A stretch of DNA of 64,000 bases from Bin34 sp963422415 (GCA_963422415.1 OY729430.1:3286001-3350000), one strand, 5' to 3'. Counted from the stretch's first letter, positions 1-9,711 are shown. The notes: generated by a model not told the origin, from the sequence alone. A program made the numbers and translations.

Positions 1-597
1 GGCCGGATCTTGAGTCTCTCCAGCCTGTCCGGCAGTCCCTCCCAACGTATTGTTCCAACCGCGGGAGAGCCAGGCAGCGAACTGCAGATTGTCCAGATTC
101 GAAGTCTGGGTAACGGTGCCCATGACCGCCAGCACGATTACCATGGTCAACACGGAAGCCAGCAGACGCGGCCCCAATCCGCTCGTGTCGGTCCCCTCGG
201 CCTTGGAAGCCTGCGCGGTGTTGGCGGCCGGGATTTCCGTCCCCTGCATGTGGACAAGGCGCTTGAGTAACGCCTCGGCCTCGGGCCGTAGCACGTCGTT
301 CGCGGGAATGGCGCCGATGTGCATCCGCAGCTGCTCTTCCCGTCCGAGATCCGCATACATGATGGCGGCCAGCAGGTGCAGATCAGAACGATCCTGCGCT
401 TGCAGCCCGCGCTGAATCTGCTCCAAGGCGACAAAGGTGGAGCCTTGTGCCGCGGACTCCTGCGCTTTTCGAAAGTAGTAGGTAGCCTTGAATTCCGCCG
501 TTACCAGAGTGGCCAAATCCCCATGACAGTGACGACACTGGTGGAATTCGGGTGTAACAGTAGCTTCCATGCCGCAATGGACACAGGTAACCTGCAT
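1..597 (-). CDS. Zinc-ribbon membrane protein (3' end outside window)
   Basis: An open frame of 199 codons runs from an ATG at 597 off the left edge without a stop, so the C-terminus is missing. The N-terminus has two CxxC knuckles (Cys5/Cys8 and Cys21/Cys24), the pattern of a small zinc ribbon. Residues about 40-115 are helical and could be a TPR-like or regulatory segment. One hydrophobic segment at about 145-162 is probably a membrane anchor. A -10-like TAAAAT lies at 668-663 on the minus strand. The downstream part cannot be seen. The family is not recognised; a membrane-bound zinc-ribbon protein is as far as the sequence goes. It lies downstream of the acyl-CoA synthetase with a 230-base gap, so it need not share its operon. 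Confidence 0.7.
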   Translation of the reverse strand, partial: MQVTCVHCGMEATVTPEFHQCRHCHGDLATLVTAEFKATYYFRKAQESAAQGSTFVALEQIQRGLQAQDRSDLHLLAAIMYADLGREEQLRMHIGAIPANDVLRPEAEALLKRLVHMQGTEIPAANTAQASKAEGTDTSGLGPRLLASVLTMVIVLAVMGTVTQTSNLDNLQFAAWLSRGWNNTLGGTAGQAGETQDPA

Positions 598-827
598 GCG
601 CTGTTCATCCTTTAGGATGCGACGGTGAAGGCCTCTTTGGGGCGTAACATGCAACTGTGGCGATTTTATCACAGGAAGGCTCCCAAACCGGATCAGTCCC
701 TTGGATGCATTCCATCGCAGCCGGAGTCACCTGAAGGCGGTGGAGAGCCTCGCGGTCTTGGCGACTCATGTCGGTCTTGCTGAAAATGGAGAGTGCCGCC
801 GCCCGCTTGCCCAGCAAGGCCAATTTC

Positions 828-2816
828 CTACCCTTGGCCCAAGGCTGCAGCCAGATCCGCAAGCGCCTCCACGTTGTCCAGATTGGAAATGTCACCGACA
901 GGACGTTCCAGAAAGACATCTTGAATCAGTCTGCGCATCAGTTTGCTGCTCCGGGTCTTGGGCAATTGGGGCACAAACAGCAGGTCGGCGGGACGAAGCG
1001 GCTTGCCCAATGTCTCGGTGACAATGTCAAGCAGGGCTTCGCGCAGAGCGGGGGTGCCTGTCTCTCCGGCCTGCAGCACACAGAAACACACGGCCTTTTG
1101 TCCCTTGACCGCATCCGGTACCGCGATGGCGGCTGCTTCCAACACCGCGGGCTGACCTGCCAGCACTTCCTCGTATTCGCCCGGCCCCACCCGCTTATCG
1201 GCGATCTTCATGGTGTCGTCGGATCGGCCCAGCACATACCAGTAGCCCTCTGCGTCCCGGAGAGCCAGATCCCCTTGTTTCCAAAGATGAGGCCAATCGG
1301 CCCAGTAGGTGGCCACATACCGATCCTCCGTGTCGTGCCAGAAGCCGCGAGCCATGCCAATCCAAGGCTGGCGCACCACGAGCTCGCCGACTTCGTCTAC
1401 CAGACTGTGGCCTGTGGCATTCACCACATCTCCGTACATGCCTGGCATGGTCATGTTAAAGGAACAGGGTTTGAGACCGCGCATATATGTGCAGCCCACG
1501 ATGCCGCCACTGATCTCGGTACCGCCCGTGTAGTTGAAGATGGGCTTGCGCCCTTCCAATACATGCTGAAATATCCACATCCAGACATTGGTGTCCCAAG
1601 GGCTGCCGGCAGAGCCGATGGCCCGCAACGCGGAGAGATCGTGGCCTTCCAGCCATGTCGGACCATGCCCCTGCATCAGTCGGGCCACGGTCGGCGAAAT
1701 GCCCAGCAGGGTCACGCCATGTCGGGCACAAAAGCGCCACAATCGATCCACTTGGGGAAACGCGGGTGCGCCGTCGTACAGCGCCATGCATCCACCCAGC
1801 AGCAAGGTGCCCAGTATCATCCACGGTCCCATCATCCAGCCCAAATCCGTGTACCAGAAGACCGTGTCCGCGAAGCCTACATCAAAGCCATGGGCCAAGT
1901 CCTGGGCTGCCTTCAGGGGAAAACCGCAGTGGGCATGGACAACGCCCTTGGGCTTGCCAGTCGTGCCGCTGGTATAGATGATCATGCAAGGATCGTCGGC
2001 ACCGGTATCCGCGGATTGCGCGGTAGCGAGCTGAACGTTGCGCAGGCTCCGCCACTGATGCAATGACACATGCGGAGGCAGATCCAGATCCTCGTCCTGT
2101 TCCGCATCCAGCAGCACATGGGTCAGGGAAGGTACCTGGGCAGAAATCTCCCGGATGGCCGGTCGCAAGTCCACGAGCTTGCCGTTGCGCTGGAACGCGG
2201 CAGACACGATCAAACCCTTGGCCTGTCCCGCGTCAAGGCGAGAAGAGAGGGCGGCGGCACCAAATCCACTGAAGAGAGGCAGGGCGATTCCACCCAGCTT
2301 GAGGATGGCCAGCAAGGCCACCACAATCTCGGCGGTCATGGGCATGCAGATGCCCATGACATCCCCCGGCCCCAGGCCCGTCTGGCGCAAGGCGTTGACC
2401 CCTTGACAGACTTGGACCTGCAATTGGGCATAGGTCAGCCGCTGGATCCTGCCATCTTCCCGTTCGGTGATCACCGCAACCTGGGTCGTGGGATCGAAAT
2501 GGCCTCCGCGTTGCCACTTGTCCAAACAGTTCTGCACGATATTCATGCGTCCGTCCACACACCACCGAGGCCGCTGGATCCCGGGAGAGACATCCAGCAC
2601 CTGTGTATAGGGCGTGGAAAATTCAATCTCCAGATCCTGCAACGTTTCATGCCAGAACCATGCAGGGTCCGCGTGGGCGCGCGCCTCCAAGGCTTCCAGG
2701 GTGGAAAATCCCAGCTTGGTGCAGAAACGCGCCAAGCGGCACTGCGCCTTCTGTACAGGTGTGGGTTCCCACACCACTGGCTGATCAAGGGGGAAACCTC
2801 GGCCCGGCGCTGTCAT
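828..2816 (-). CDS. AMP-binding acyl-CoA synthetase (acetyl/acetoacetyl-CoA synthetase-like)
   Basis: This 662-residue enzyme of the ANL superfamily would activate a carboxylic acid to an acyl-AMP and then an acyl-CoA in the cytoplasm. The phosphate-binding motif IIYTSGTTGKPKG is at about 279-291. The adenine/substrate region has YTGGTE and the hinge region has YWYVLGRSDDTMK. The C-terminal catalytic lysine lies in PKTRSSK near residue 625. Length and the N-terminal extension match the acetyl-CoA/acetoacetyl-CoA synthetase branch rather than short-chain ligases. The exact acid is not deducible. The start at 2816 is chosen because its ATG overlaps the TGA of the upstream HNH gene (ATGA), which implies translational coupling; a longer in-frame reading back to 3038 would run through the end of the HNH gene. 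Confidence 0.92.
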   Translation of the reverse strand: MTAPGRGFPLDQPVVWEPTPVQKAQCRLARFCTKLGFSTLEALEARAHADPAWFWHETLQDLEIEFSTPYTQVLDVSPGIQRPRWCVDGRMNIVQNCLDKWQRGGHFDPTTQVAVITEREDGRIQRLTYAQLQVQVCQGVNALRQTGLGPGDVMGICMPMTAEIVVALLAILKLGGIALPLFSGFGAAALSSRLDAGQAKGLIVSAAFQRNGKLVDLRPAIREISAQVPSLTHVLLDAEQDEDLDLPPHVSLHQWRSLRNVQLATAQSADTGADDPCMIIYTSGTTGKPKGVVHAHCGFPLKAAQDLAHGFDVGFADTVFWYTDLGWMMGPWMILGTLLLGGCMALYDGAPAFPQVDRLWRFCARHGVTLLGISPTVARLMQGHGPTWLEGHDLSALRAIGSAGSPWDTNVWMWIFQHVLEGRKPIFNYTGGTEISGGIVGCTYMRGLKPCSFNMTMPGMYGDVVNATGHSLVDEVGELVVRQPWIGMARGFWHDTEDRYVATYWADWPHLWKQGDLALRDAEGYWYVLGRSDDTMKIADKRVGPGEYEEVLAGQPAVLEAAAIAVPDAVKGQKAVCFCVLQAGETGTPALREALLDIVTETLGKPLRPADLLFVPQLPKTRSSKLMRRLIQDVFLERPVGDISNLDNVEALADLAAALGQG

Positions 2817-3562
2817 TCCGTCGGTTCCATTGCCGTTGCCCCCATTTCCACCACCGGCTGGAAACGAGGCGTTGTTGCCGGTTCCCCCTCCACAATGCGG
2901 GACATATAGTACCTGTATCTCTCGGCGGCGACGGGATTGCGTAGCAGGATCAGAGACACATGGCTGGGTTGGGAGGGTTGCCATTTCATCTGCATGTTGA
3001 CCTGTTCGGGTCTGTGATGCCCCTTGCGCTGATTGCAACGGTGACAGGCGGTGATCAAGTTGGACCAGGAATGCGTTCCTCCCTGGGAACGCGGCACAAC
3101 ATGGTCAATGGTCATGCGGTGACGACTGGCAACCTGGCCACAGTAGCCACACCGATGTCCATCTCGCAGCATGACGGCGTTGCGCGTCGGAGGCGCACTC
3201 CGCGACGGCACGAAGACGAAGTAGCTAAGGCGAATAATGAGAGGCAGCGGCCATTTCTTGCCCACGCTGCGAATGGCCCGGCGCCGTGCGCACTCCACTA
3301 GCTCCGCCTTGCTTTGCATGAGCAGGATCACGGCGCGCCGCACCGGAATCAGGCTGAGGGGCTCATAGCTGGCATTCAGTACCAGTACCCGTCGGAAGCG
3401 GGAATCTGCAATTTTCGTTCCCGCCGCGGTGGGAAGAGGGGTGGCAGGTAGATTGCTGCTTTTAACTTGCTCCTGACTAGGCAACGACCCAAATCCTGTG
3501 AATTCCGTCAAGGAAATAGCATACTCGATCTTTACCCTTTTGGGGAACGAAGCGCAATGCAT
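2813..3562 (-). CDS. HNH endonuclease family protein
   Basis: The protein is about 249 residues. The C-terminal half carries an HNH nuclease fold: a CGYC knuckle, then TIDHVVPRSQGG with the catalytic His, then NLITACHRCNQRKG with the second Cys pair. A conserved block beginning RVLVLNASYEPL precedes it, as in the widespread HNH proteins annotated only as endonucleases. A nuclease role is inferred from the motif; the substrate is unknown. The ATG at 3562 is the only ATG ahead of the conserved block that gives a normal length; an open frame continues back to 3769 but its sequence looks non-coding. The gene ends in an ATGA overlap with the acyl-CoA synthetase. No restriction methylase, integrase or phage gene is nearby. 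Confidence 0.85.
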   Translation of the reverse strand: MHCASFPKRVKIEYAISLTEFTGFGSLPSQEQVKSSNLPATPLPTAAGTKIADSRFRRVLVLNASYEPLSLIPVRRAVILLMQSKAELVECARRRAIRSVGKKWPLPLIIRLSYFVFVPSRSAPPTRNAVMLRDGHRCGYCGQVASRHRMTIDHVVPRSQGGTHSWSNLITACHRCNQRKGHHRPEQVNMQMKWQPSQPSHVSLILLRNPVAAERYRYYMSRIVEGEPATTPRFQPVVEMGATAMEPTE

Positions 3563-3915
3563 GTCGCCGTCCCAGAGCCAGTGCGCAGGGAGCCTGGAAA
3601 CAGAGCAACCCCACCCGGATCCCGAATCTGTCCAGGCGACCAAGGCCGCGACCTGGATCAAGGCACTATCCAAAATGCCATGTGCCACCTCTGGCCTCAA
3701 GTTCAGCAGGGGTGCAGGTCCCGTGCCGGGAAAGACCTGGCCGCGTCGATCCCTCAGGGCAGGACCCATCGGCCTCCCGTTTTGGTCCGTTCACGGACAC
3801 AGATGTATTGTCAGAATGAAAAGCGACCGTTCTGCATCGCGGATTGGGTGCATCCTGCACGGGGGGACCCCGGCCATTCTGGGCCAAGTGTCATATGTCA
3901 AGTCTGGAAGCATCC

Positions 3916-5688
3916 ATGGATACACGGTCCAGCGCCTTGGACAACGCCTGGCGGTTGCTGGGCAGCCTGCTGCGCGGCCGGCGCCTGGCGTATATCGCCC
4001 TCTGCATTCTGGCCGGAGGCCTGTTTACCGTCGCGACGGTTGTGGCCCCCTTGCTCATTCGCAGTGTCATAGGCTTGATCGAGGCCGGCACAGCCACCAC
4101 AAGCCACATCACCCCCATAGTCCTGTGGCTTGTGGGCCTCTACCTGCTGCGAGGCTTGGGACGCTATGCCTACGGGTATCTTTCCCATGTTGTGGCCTAT
4201 CAGGTACTGCACGACCTTATGGCGCGCACCTATCGACATCTGCAGACCCTAAGCCACAGGTTCTTCGATCAACAGCGCACCGGCTCCCTGCTGGCGCGCA
4301 ACATCAGCGACGTGGAGGCGATCGAGGACTTCGTGGCACACGGCATTCCCGAGATCACCCTGGCCCTCGCGGGGCCGCTGGTCATGTCCCTCATCCTGTT
4401 CGCCATCGATCCCCTGTTGACGCTGCTGGCGTTGTTGCCCCTGCCGCTGGCCTCCCTCCTGATATACCGGCAAGGAGGGAGAATCCGGCGTTTCTGGCGC
4501 GAGGTGCGCAGCGGGTTGTCGGAAGTCGTCGCCCAGATACAGGACAACCTGAGCGGCATCACCGAGATCAAGCTGTTCAATCAGGAAGCCGCCCAGTCCG
4601 CGCAAGTCTCGGCGCGCAGCCGGAACTTCAGGGACGCCTCCGTCTCCGCCATGAGCGTCTCGATGATTCCCGGCAGTGTCATCGAATTGGCCGGGGGGCT
4701 GGGGCTCATTCTGATTGCCTGGGCAGGTGGCACGCGCGCCATCGCGGGGGACTTGTCATTGGCCAATCTGTTTCTCTTTGTCTCCTACATCTCCTTCATT
4801 TATGTGCCTTTCCTCCACATTGCGGAAACGGGGGACAAGCTTTCCAAGGCCGTAGTCAGCCTCGAGCGCATTGCGGAGTTGCTGCGGATTGAACCTGATA
4901 TCCGCAGTCCGGCATCGGTCGCCCATCCGAACACGGTCAAGGCGGGACATCCGTGGACCGTGGAATTCACGGATGTCACTTTTGCCTACCAGGCGGAGGT
5001 TCCGGCTCTCTTCCAGGCTTCCTTTCACATTGCACCGGGGCAGGTTGTGGCATTGGTCGGAGCCACGGGGGCCGGCAAGTCCACGGTCTGCCGCCTCGTA
5101 CCGCGGCTCTATGACGTGGACCATGGACAAGTCAAGGTGGCAGGCACGGATGTACGGGAGTGGGGACTGGAACCGTTGCGAGACAGCGTTTCCATAGTGC
5201 GGCAAGAGGTCTTTCTCTTTCATGGCACGATTCGCCAGAACTTGCTGGTGGGACGGCCTACGGCCCAGGAAGAGGAGTTGCAGGCGGCGCTGGAGCGAGC
5301 CCACGCCACAGAGTTTGTCCAGGATATGCCAAATGGACTTGACACCGTGATTGGGGAGCGGGGAGTTCGACTTTCCGGGGGACAGCGTCAGCGGCTTTCC
5401 ATCGCCCGGGCCTTGCTGAAGGATGCTCCCATACTCATTCTGGACGAAGCGACGTCCAGCGTGGACACCATTACGGAACACCAGATTCAGGCGGCTCTCC
5501 AGTCCTTGATGCAGGAGCGCACCACTCTGGTCGTGGCCCACCGCCTCTCCACCATCCGGCATGCGGATCAAGTGCTTTATATGGAAGCAGGACGAATTCG
5601 GGAAGCCGGAACCTTTGACCAACTAGTGTCACAGGGAGGCGTCTTTGCGCGCATGGTGGAAGCCCAGTCCCTGTTCTTGGGCGCTTGA
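3916..5688 (+). CDS. ABC transporter, fused permease/ATPase (exporter type)
   Basis: A half-transporter of about 590 residues that would dimerise to export a lipid, drug or peptide. The N-terminal part has about six membrane segments (residues 30-310). The nucleotide-binding domain has Walker A GATGAGKST near 382-390, the signature LSGGQ near 486, Walker B ILILDEA near 506-512 and the H-loop in AHRLST. The substrate cannot be told from sequence. The start at 3916 is preceded by GGAAG five bases upstream; an in-frame ATG at 3895 adds seven residues and is the alternative. It is transcribed alone, followed by a 600-base gap, and reads divergently from the HNH/acyl-CoA synthetase pair. Confidence 0.93.
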   Translation: MDTRSSALDNAWRLLGSLLRGRRLAYIALCILAGGLFTVATVVAPLLIRSVIGLIEAGTATTSHITPIVLWLVGLYLLRGLGRYAYGYLSHVVAYQVLHDLMARTYRHLQTLSHRFFDQQRTGSLLARNISDVEAIEDFVAHGIPEITLALAGPLVMSLILFAIDPLLTLLALLPLPLASLLIYRQGGRIRRFWREVRSGLSEVVAQIQDNLSGITEIKLFNQEAAQSAQVSARSRNFRDASVSAMSVSMIPGSVIELAGGLGLILIAWAGGTRAIAGDLSLANLFLFVSYISFIYVPFLHIAETGDKLSKAVVSLERIAELLRIEPDIRSPASVAHPNTVKAGHPWTVEFTDVTFAYQAEVPALFQASFHIAPGQVVALVGATGAGKSTVCRLVPRLYDVDHGQVKVAGTDVREWGLEPLRDSVSIVRQEVFLFHGTIRQNLLVGRPTAQEEELQAALERAHATEFVQDMPNGLDTVIGERGVRLSGGQRQRLSIARALLKDAPILILDEATSSVDTITEHQIQAALQSLMQERTTLVVAHRLSTIRHADQVLYMEAGRIREAGTFDQLVSQGGVFARMVEAQSLFLGA

Positions 5689-6304
5689 AACGATCGCGGC
5701 GGCAGGGTGCCAGACCATTGCCGGGCAAGCATGGCATAGGGCCTTGATCCAGTCTGCAACCGGCGAGCGCAGGCGCCTCCGACAGGCCCATGCCGCTGCC
5801 GCCTGCCGAATCCAACTGTCGAGGCGCACTCTCACTCTCAAGAAATAGGGAGTCTGGCATCCCTGCGTACACCGCCAACCTCAAGGAATCGGAATGCGCC
5901 CTGCCTGAATATCGTGGACTGGCGGCAACCCGGACCATGTGGAAATCGGCTCAAAAGGTGAATGGACGCTGGCCTTGGCAAATGAAGCGGGAACAGAACT
6001 TGACACAGAACGATTTTCTCGGACTGTTCCGGCTACCAAGCGGAGAACCAGCGGACGCCTTGCCAGAACGCCAGGTGGATTGGAACACGCCAGCCTATAC
6101 TTGGCATGCAGATTGAGGCCGATGTGTCGGAAGACAAGGAGAGGGACGGTTTCCGCCGTTGGCAACCCTCTGGCGCGCCTTAAGCGACTCCAGATGCTTG
6201 TGCTACCATGCAAGAGGTAGGCTGTCCCGGATTTCGCGGGGCACTTGAGTGGGTTGATCAACTTGCCTACATTCCTTAATACATTGTCAAGAGGAAAGAA
6301 AAAC
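5689..6304 (+). promoter_or_regulatory. Long intergenic region with promoter for the sugar importer
   Basis: No convincing gene is seen in these 616 bases. A GTG-started reading at 5939-6220 starts in a protein-like way but has no ribosome site and a low-complexity tail, so I leave it as a possible decayed remnant. Near the right end an extended -10 element, TGTGCTACCAT (-10 hexamer 6204-6209), follows a weak -35 TTAAGC at 6180-6185 with an 18-base spacer. This would give a leader of roughly 90 bases before the binding-protein gene. The same 11-base extended -10 appears before rpsB and htpG. Confidence 0.5.
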
Positions 6305-7810
6305 ATGTCTGACTTCGAGCTATCGCGGCGTCGTTTCCTGCAAATGGCGGGTTCATCGGCCGCGGCCTTGGCAGTGGCCGCCTGCGTTCCCAGCGTGCCG
6401 GGCTCCGAAGAGGGCGACCCCATGGTGGAGGTGCGCGTTGTATCTCACTATGCCCAAGGATTGACCCCACGCGAGCGGTTGGAAACCGACAGGTGGGATC
6501 CCCCGAGCGCGCTCTGGGATCTGGAGGCAGCCTACAAGGAGACTCATCCCAATGTCGATCTGGAATTCGTGGAATCCGTCTCGTCCGGGTATGACGAATG
6601 GATGGTAACCCAGTTGACCGCGGGCACGGCACCGGAGATTCTCTGGTATCAGCGCGGCTGGATTGCCCGGGATTACGAGAAGAACTGGTTTAACAATCTT
6701 GATCCCTATTTGTCGCAGCCCAACCCCTATGTCGAAGGATATGACAGTTGGGAGGATACGTTTCAAGGTCCGGTCATCGCCAGCGGCACCGCTCCCGATG
6801 GCCACATTTACCTGATTACCGGCGACATTGTGGGAACCGGCTTCTTTTACAACAAGACCCGATTCGATGAAGTGGGAGTCTCCGTGCCTGACATTTGGTC
6901 CGACTATCTCGGCGTCCAGCAGACGCTCGCCGATGCCGGCACCACGCCGTTTTCCGTCAGCTATCATCTTGAGGGGGGCACCCCCTTGTACGGCAGCTGG
7001 ACCACGCGGGTCTTCCAAGACGTCCTGTATGACCACAAGATGGCCCAGATCTCGGGCGGTGCCCCCGTGTCTCGCACTTGGAAGCCCGGCGAAGGGTTGC
7101 AGCCGCCGGTCATGGTCCGGGCCATTCGGGACGGCAACTATGCGGCTACGGATCCAGAATGGCTGGAGATGCTGCGGCTGATGAAGGAATGGTCCGTCCA
7201 TTATCCGGAAGGATTCTGGGCTCTGCCCTCGGAGGATGTTTTCCGTTTGTGGGCCGAGGGCGACGCCGCCGTGGCTTGGCTCGGCAGCTGGATGAACAAG
7301 CCTGTGCGCAACGACCCGCTCATTGACTTCGAATGGGGTATCTTTCCCAAGATGCCCACGGTCACGACCACGACGTCCCCATATGGTGGCCTAGGCTTCC
7401 CCGCCATGGCGGGCGTAGGCGGAGTCTTTCAATACATCACGACCGCGGTGGCCCAGGAACGAGGCACCTTGGACGACACCATCGACTGGCTGCAGTTCCT
7501 GACGGCGCCGCCCAATCTCATTTCCGCGCTCAATGATCACGGAGGCTTTGCCCCGGGAGTCAAGGACACCACGGGCGCCGATCCCACGCTGTCGGTATAT
7601 ACCGACATGCTGGTCGACTTCGGAGCCGAGCGGATTGAACCTTTTGACAGCATGCTGACCCGCGAGTTCGTTGACGCCATGTGGCGCAACCTACAGCAAT
7701 TCATGGCCGGCGAGCTCAACGTCGAGGAAATGTCCGTCACGATGCAACGCGAAATGGAAATGGCCTCCCAGCAACTCCTGAACGAACATCCCGATTGGGC
7801 CGAGGCCTGA
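6305..7810 (+). CDS. Extracellular solute-binding protein, Tat-type lipoprotein (sugar family)
   Basis: This 501-residue protein has a twin-arginine signal (SRRRFLQ at 7-13), a hydrophobic stretch and a lipobox ending in Cys27 (AVAAC). It should be exported folded and lipid-anchored outside the membrane. The body resembles family-1 (maltose/sugar type) ABC binding proteins, with typical blocks such as NNLDPYL, WLGSWMN and a Gly/Pro-rich ligand region. The ATG at 6305 is well supported by AGAGGAAAG just upstream. Two inner-membrane permease genes follow directly, so it delivers substrate, probably a carbohydrate, to that pair. The ligand cannot be named. Confidence 0.92.
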   Translation: MSDFELSRRRFLQMAGSSAAALAVAACVPSVPGSEEGDPMVEVRVVSHYAQGLTPRERLETDRWDPPSALWDLEAAYKETHPNVDLEFVESVSSGYDEWMVTQLTAGTAPEILWYQRGWIARDYEKNWFNNLDPYLSQPNPYVEGYDSWEDTFQGPVIASGTAPDGHIYLITGDIVGTGFFYNKTRFDEVGVSVPDIWSDYLGVQQTLADAGTTPFSVSYHLEGGTPLYGSWTTRVFQDVLYDHKMAQISGGAPVSRTWKPGEGLQPPVMVRAIRDGNYAATDPEWLEMLRLMKEWSVHYPEGFWALPSEDVFRLWAEGDAAVAWLGSWMNKPVRNDPLIDFEWGIFPKMPTVTTTTSPYGGLGFPAMAGVGGVFQYITTAVAQERGTLDDTIDWLQFLTAPPNLISALNDHGGFAPGVKDTTGADPTLSVYTDMLVDFGAERIEPFDSMLTREFVDAMWRNLQQFMAGELNVEEMSVTMQREMEMASQQLLNEHPDWAEA

Positions 7811-7820
7811 TCCTGCCCGA

Positions 7821-8816
7821 GTGGGGGGCCCCACTCGGGTCCTCCTCTTCCCCGACTCCCCCGATGCCGTGACCGAGACACTTGCCACCCCCCTCGAGAC
7901 CCGATCGGTAGCCACGCCGTCCCTGGTCTCTCGCATCCGGCAATACCAGGTTGCCTATCTGTGGCTGGCGCCCACGTTCCTGTTGCTTTTCATCTTCAAC
8001 TATTATCCGGCCGCCTCGGCTCTGTACCATGGCTTCTTCCAATGGAATGGAGCCAATGTCAAGCTGTGGGTCGGCATCAGCAATTTCGTGGAATTGTGGA
8101 GCGATGTCCTTTGGTGGGAATCCTTCCGCAACCTGATGATCCTGACGGTGGCTCTGGTCGCCATCAACCTGACCTTCCCGCTGGGCGCCGCGGCCTTGAT
8201 TTTCCATCTGTGGAATCTCCGCATGGCCTATTTCTACCGGGTACTGCTGGTGGTCCCCATGGTAGTGCCCGGCCTAGTCATCCTCATGATCTGGAAGTTC
8301 ATCTACAGTCCCAACATTGGGTTGCTCAACCAGACCTTGGCTCTTGTCGGCTTGGAGAACCTCCAGCGATTCTGGCTGGGAGACTTCCAGCTGGCTCTGT
8401 ACGCCATCATATTCGTGGGCTTTCCCTGGGTGGCCGGCATTGGCACCCTCATCTATCTGGCCGGCTTTCAGGCCATTCCCACCGAGTTGCTGGATTCCGC
8501 GGTCATTGACGGCGCCTCGGTACGCCAGCGCTTTCTTTTTGTTGAACTGCCCCTGATCCTGGCCCAGATCAAGCTGGTGGTCATCCTGACCGTGATTACC
8601 GCCTTTCAGAATTTCACCATAGTGCTGGTGATGACCGCCGGGGGTCCCGGCACCAAGACCTTGGTACCGGGCCTGCACCTCTACAAGACGGCCATGGCCT
8701 ACAATCGCATGGGCTACGCCTGCGCGATCGGGACCGTCCTGTTTGCCCTGACACTCATCCTGACCTACTTGAACCACCGTTACCTGCGATCGAGCGTAGA
8801 GTTCAGTGGCGCCTGA
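7821..8816 (+). CDS. Sugar ABC transporter permease (MalF/UgpA type)
   Basis: A polytopic inner-membrane protein with about six helices and the EAA loop (ELLDSAVIDGASVRQRF followed by LPLI), which docks on the ATPase. The protein is 331 residues from the GTG at 7821; a GTG at 7869 that removes 16 residues is an equally possible start, because neither has a clear Shine-Dalgarno site. It begins ten bases after the binding-protein stop and its end overlaps the next permease start by 11 bases, so the three genes form one operon. No ATP-binding gene follows, so a shared ATPase encoded elsewhere is implied. Confidence 0.92.
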   Translation: MGGPTRVLLFPDSPDAVTETLATPLETRSVATPSLVSRIRQYQVAYLWLAPTFLLLFIFNYYPAASALYHGFFQWNGANVKLWVGISNFVELWSDVLWWESFRNLMILTVALVAINLTFPLGAAALIFHLWNLRMAYFYRVLLVVPMVVPGLVILMIWKFIYSPNIGLLNQTLALVGLENLQRFWLGDFQLALYAIIFVGFPWVAGIGTLIYLAGFQAIPTELLDSAVIDGASVRQRFLFVELPLILAQIKLVVILTVITAFQNFTIVLVMTAGGPGTKTLVPGLHLYKTAMAYNRMGYACAIGTVLFALTLILTYLNHRYLRSSVEFSGA

Positions 8817-9663
8817 TTTTGCTCTTGCCACGGGGCGGCGGCACACGGCGCGCCATGACCTGCCCATCCATATCGTGCTGACGTTCTTGGCCGTCGTCAC
8901 CTTTTTTCCCTTTGTCTTCCTGCTGATTTCCTCCTTCCGTCCCACCGTCGACTTCACCCATACCTTTTGGGGATTTCCCCAGGTCCCCGAGTGGGCCAAC
9001 TATCGCGATGCCTGGAAGATCATCAGCCCCTATATGCTGAACAGCCTGATCGTCTCCGGGGTGTCCATGGTCGGAGTGCTGGGGATCGCCAGCGTGTCCT
9101 CCTTCGTTTTTGCGCGATTTCGCTTCCCGGGGCGCGAAATGCTGTTCATGGCCATTCTGGCCCTGCTCATGATTCCCTCGATCCTGACCTTGATTCCGGC
9201 GTTTCTGCTGATCAAGGAGCTGAATCTCATCAATACGCACTGGGCCTTGATCCTGCCCTACATCGCCGGGGGCCAAGTCTTCGCCATTTTCATCCTGCGC
9301 AGTTTCATCGCCTCGTTGCCCGAGGAGCTGTTCGAGGCCTCCCGGCTGGACGGCGCCTCCACCTTCCAGATGTTCTGGCACATCGCCCTGCCCCTGTCCA
9401 AGCCCATGCTCATCACCGTGGCCATCATGAACGTGCTTTCAACCTGGAACGACTACATCTGGCCGCTCGTCACCATTCCCAGTCAGAAACTGTGGACCAT
9501 TTCACTGGGCATCGTCAGTTTCGGGAGTCAATATGGAGGCCTGGAGCGCTGGGGACCCATGTTTGCCGGCTACGTGATCGCCTCCATTCCGCTCATCATT
9601 CTGTTCACCTTGACAATGCGGTACTTCATCGCGGGCCTCACTTCGGGGGCCATCAAGGCCTAG
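8806..9663 (+). CDS. Sugar ABC transporter permease (MalG/UgpE type)
   Basis: The 285-residue partner permease of the preceding gene has six predicted membrane helices. Its EAA loop is ELFEASRLDGASTFQMFWH followed by ALPLSKP. The GTG start at 8806 lies inside the end of the upstream permease gene, an overlap typical of coupled transporter subunits. Together the two permeases would form the heterodimeric channel served by the Tat lipoprotein. The C-terminus (MRYFIAGLTSGAIKA) is standard for the family. Confidence 0.93.
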   Translation: MAPDFALATGRRHTARHDLPIHIVLTFLAVVTFFPFVFLLISSFRPTVDFTHTFWGFPQVPEWANYRDAWKIISPYMLNSLIVSGVSMVGVLGIASVSSFVFARFRFPGREMLFMAILALLMIPSILTLIPAFLLIKELNLINTHWALILPYIAGGQVFAIFILRSFIASLPEELFEASRLDGASTFQMFWHIALPLSKPMLITVAIMNVLSTWNDYIWPLVTIPSQKLWTISLGIVSFGSQYGGLERWGPMFAGYVIASIPLIILFTLTMRYFIAGLTSGAIKA

Positions 9664-9711
9664 CCCGCGTCCCGCTTCGCTCCAACCCAGTGACGAGAGC
9701 TGCGGCAGACG

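Noticed and set aside
768..2066. Long plus-strand frame of 432 codons
   Set aside because: It is antisense to the acyl-CoA synthetase, whose motifs are complete on the minus strand; the plus reading has no recognisable domain.
3498..4892. Plus-strand frame of 464 codons
   Set aside because: It spans the HNH/ABC-exporter boundary out of frame with both and is rich in Pro/His/Arg typical of shadow frames.
5939..6220. GTG-started 93-codon frame before the sugar importer
   Set aside because: The first 40 residues look plausible, but there is no ribosome site, the tail is low complexity and it overlaps the promoter. Kept only as a possible remnant.
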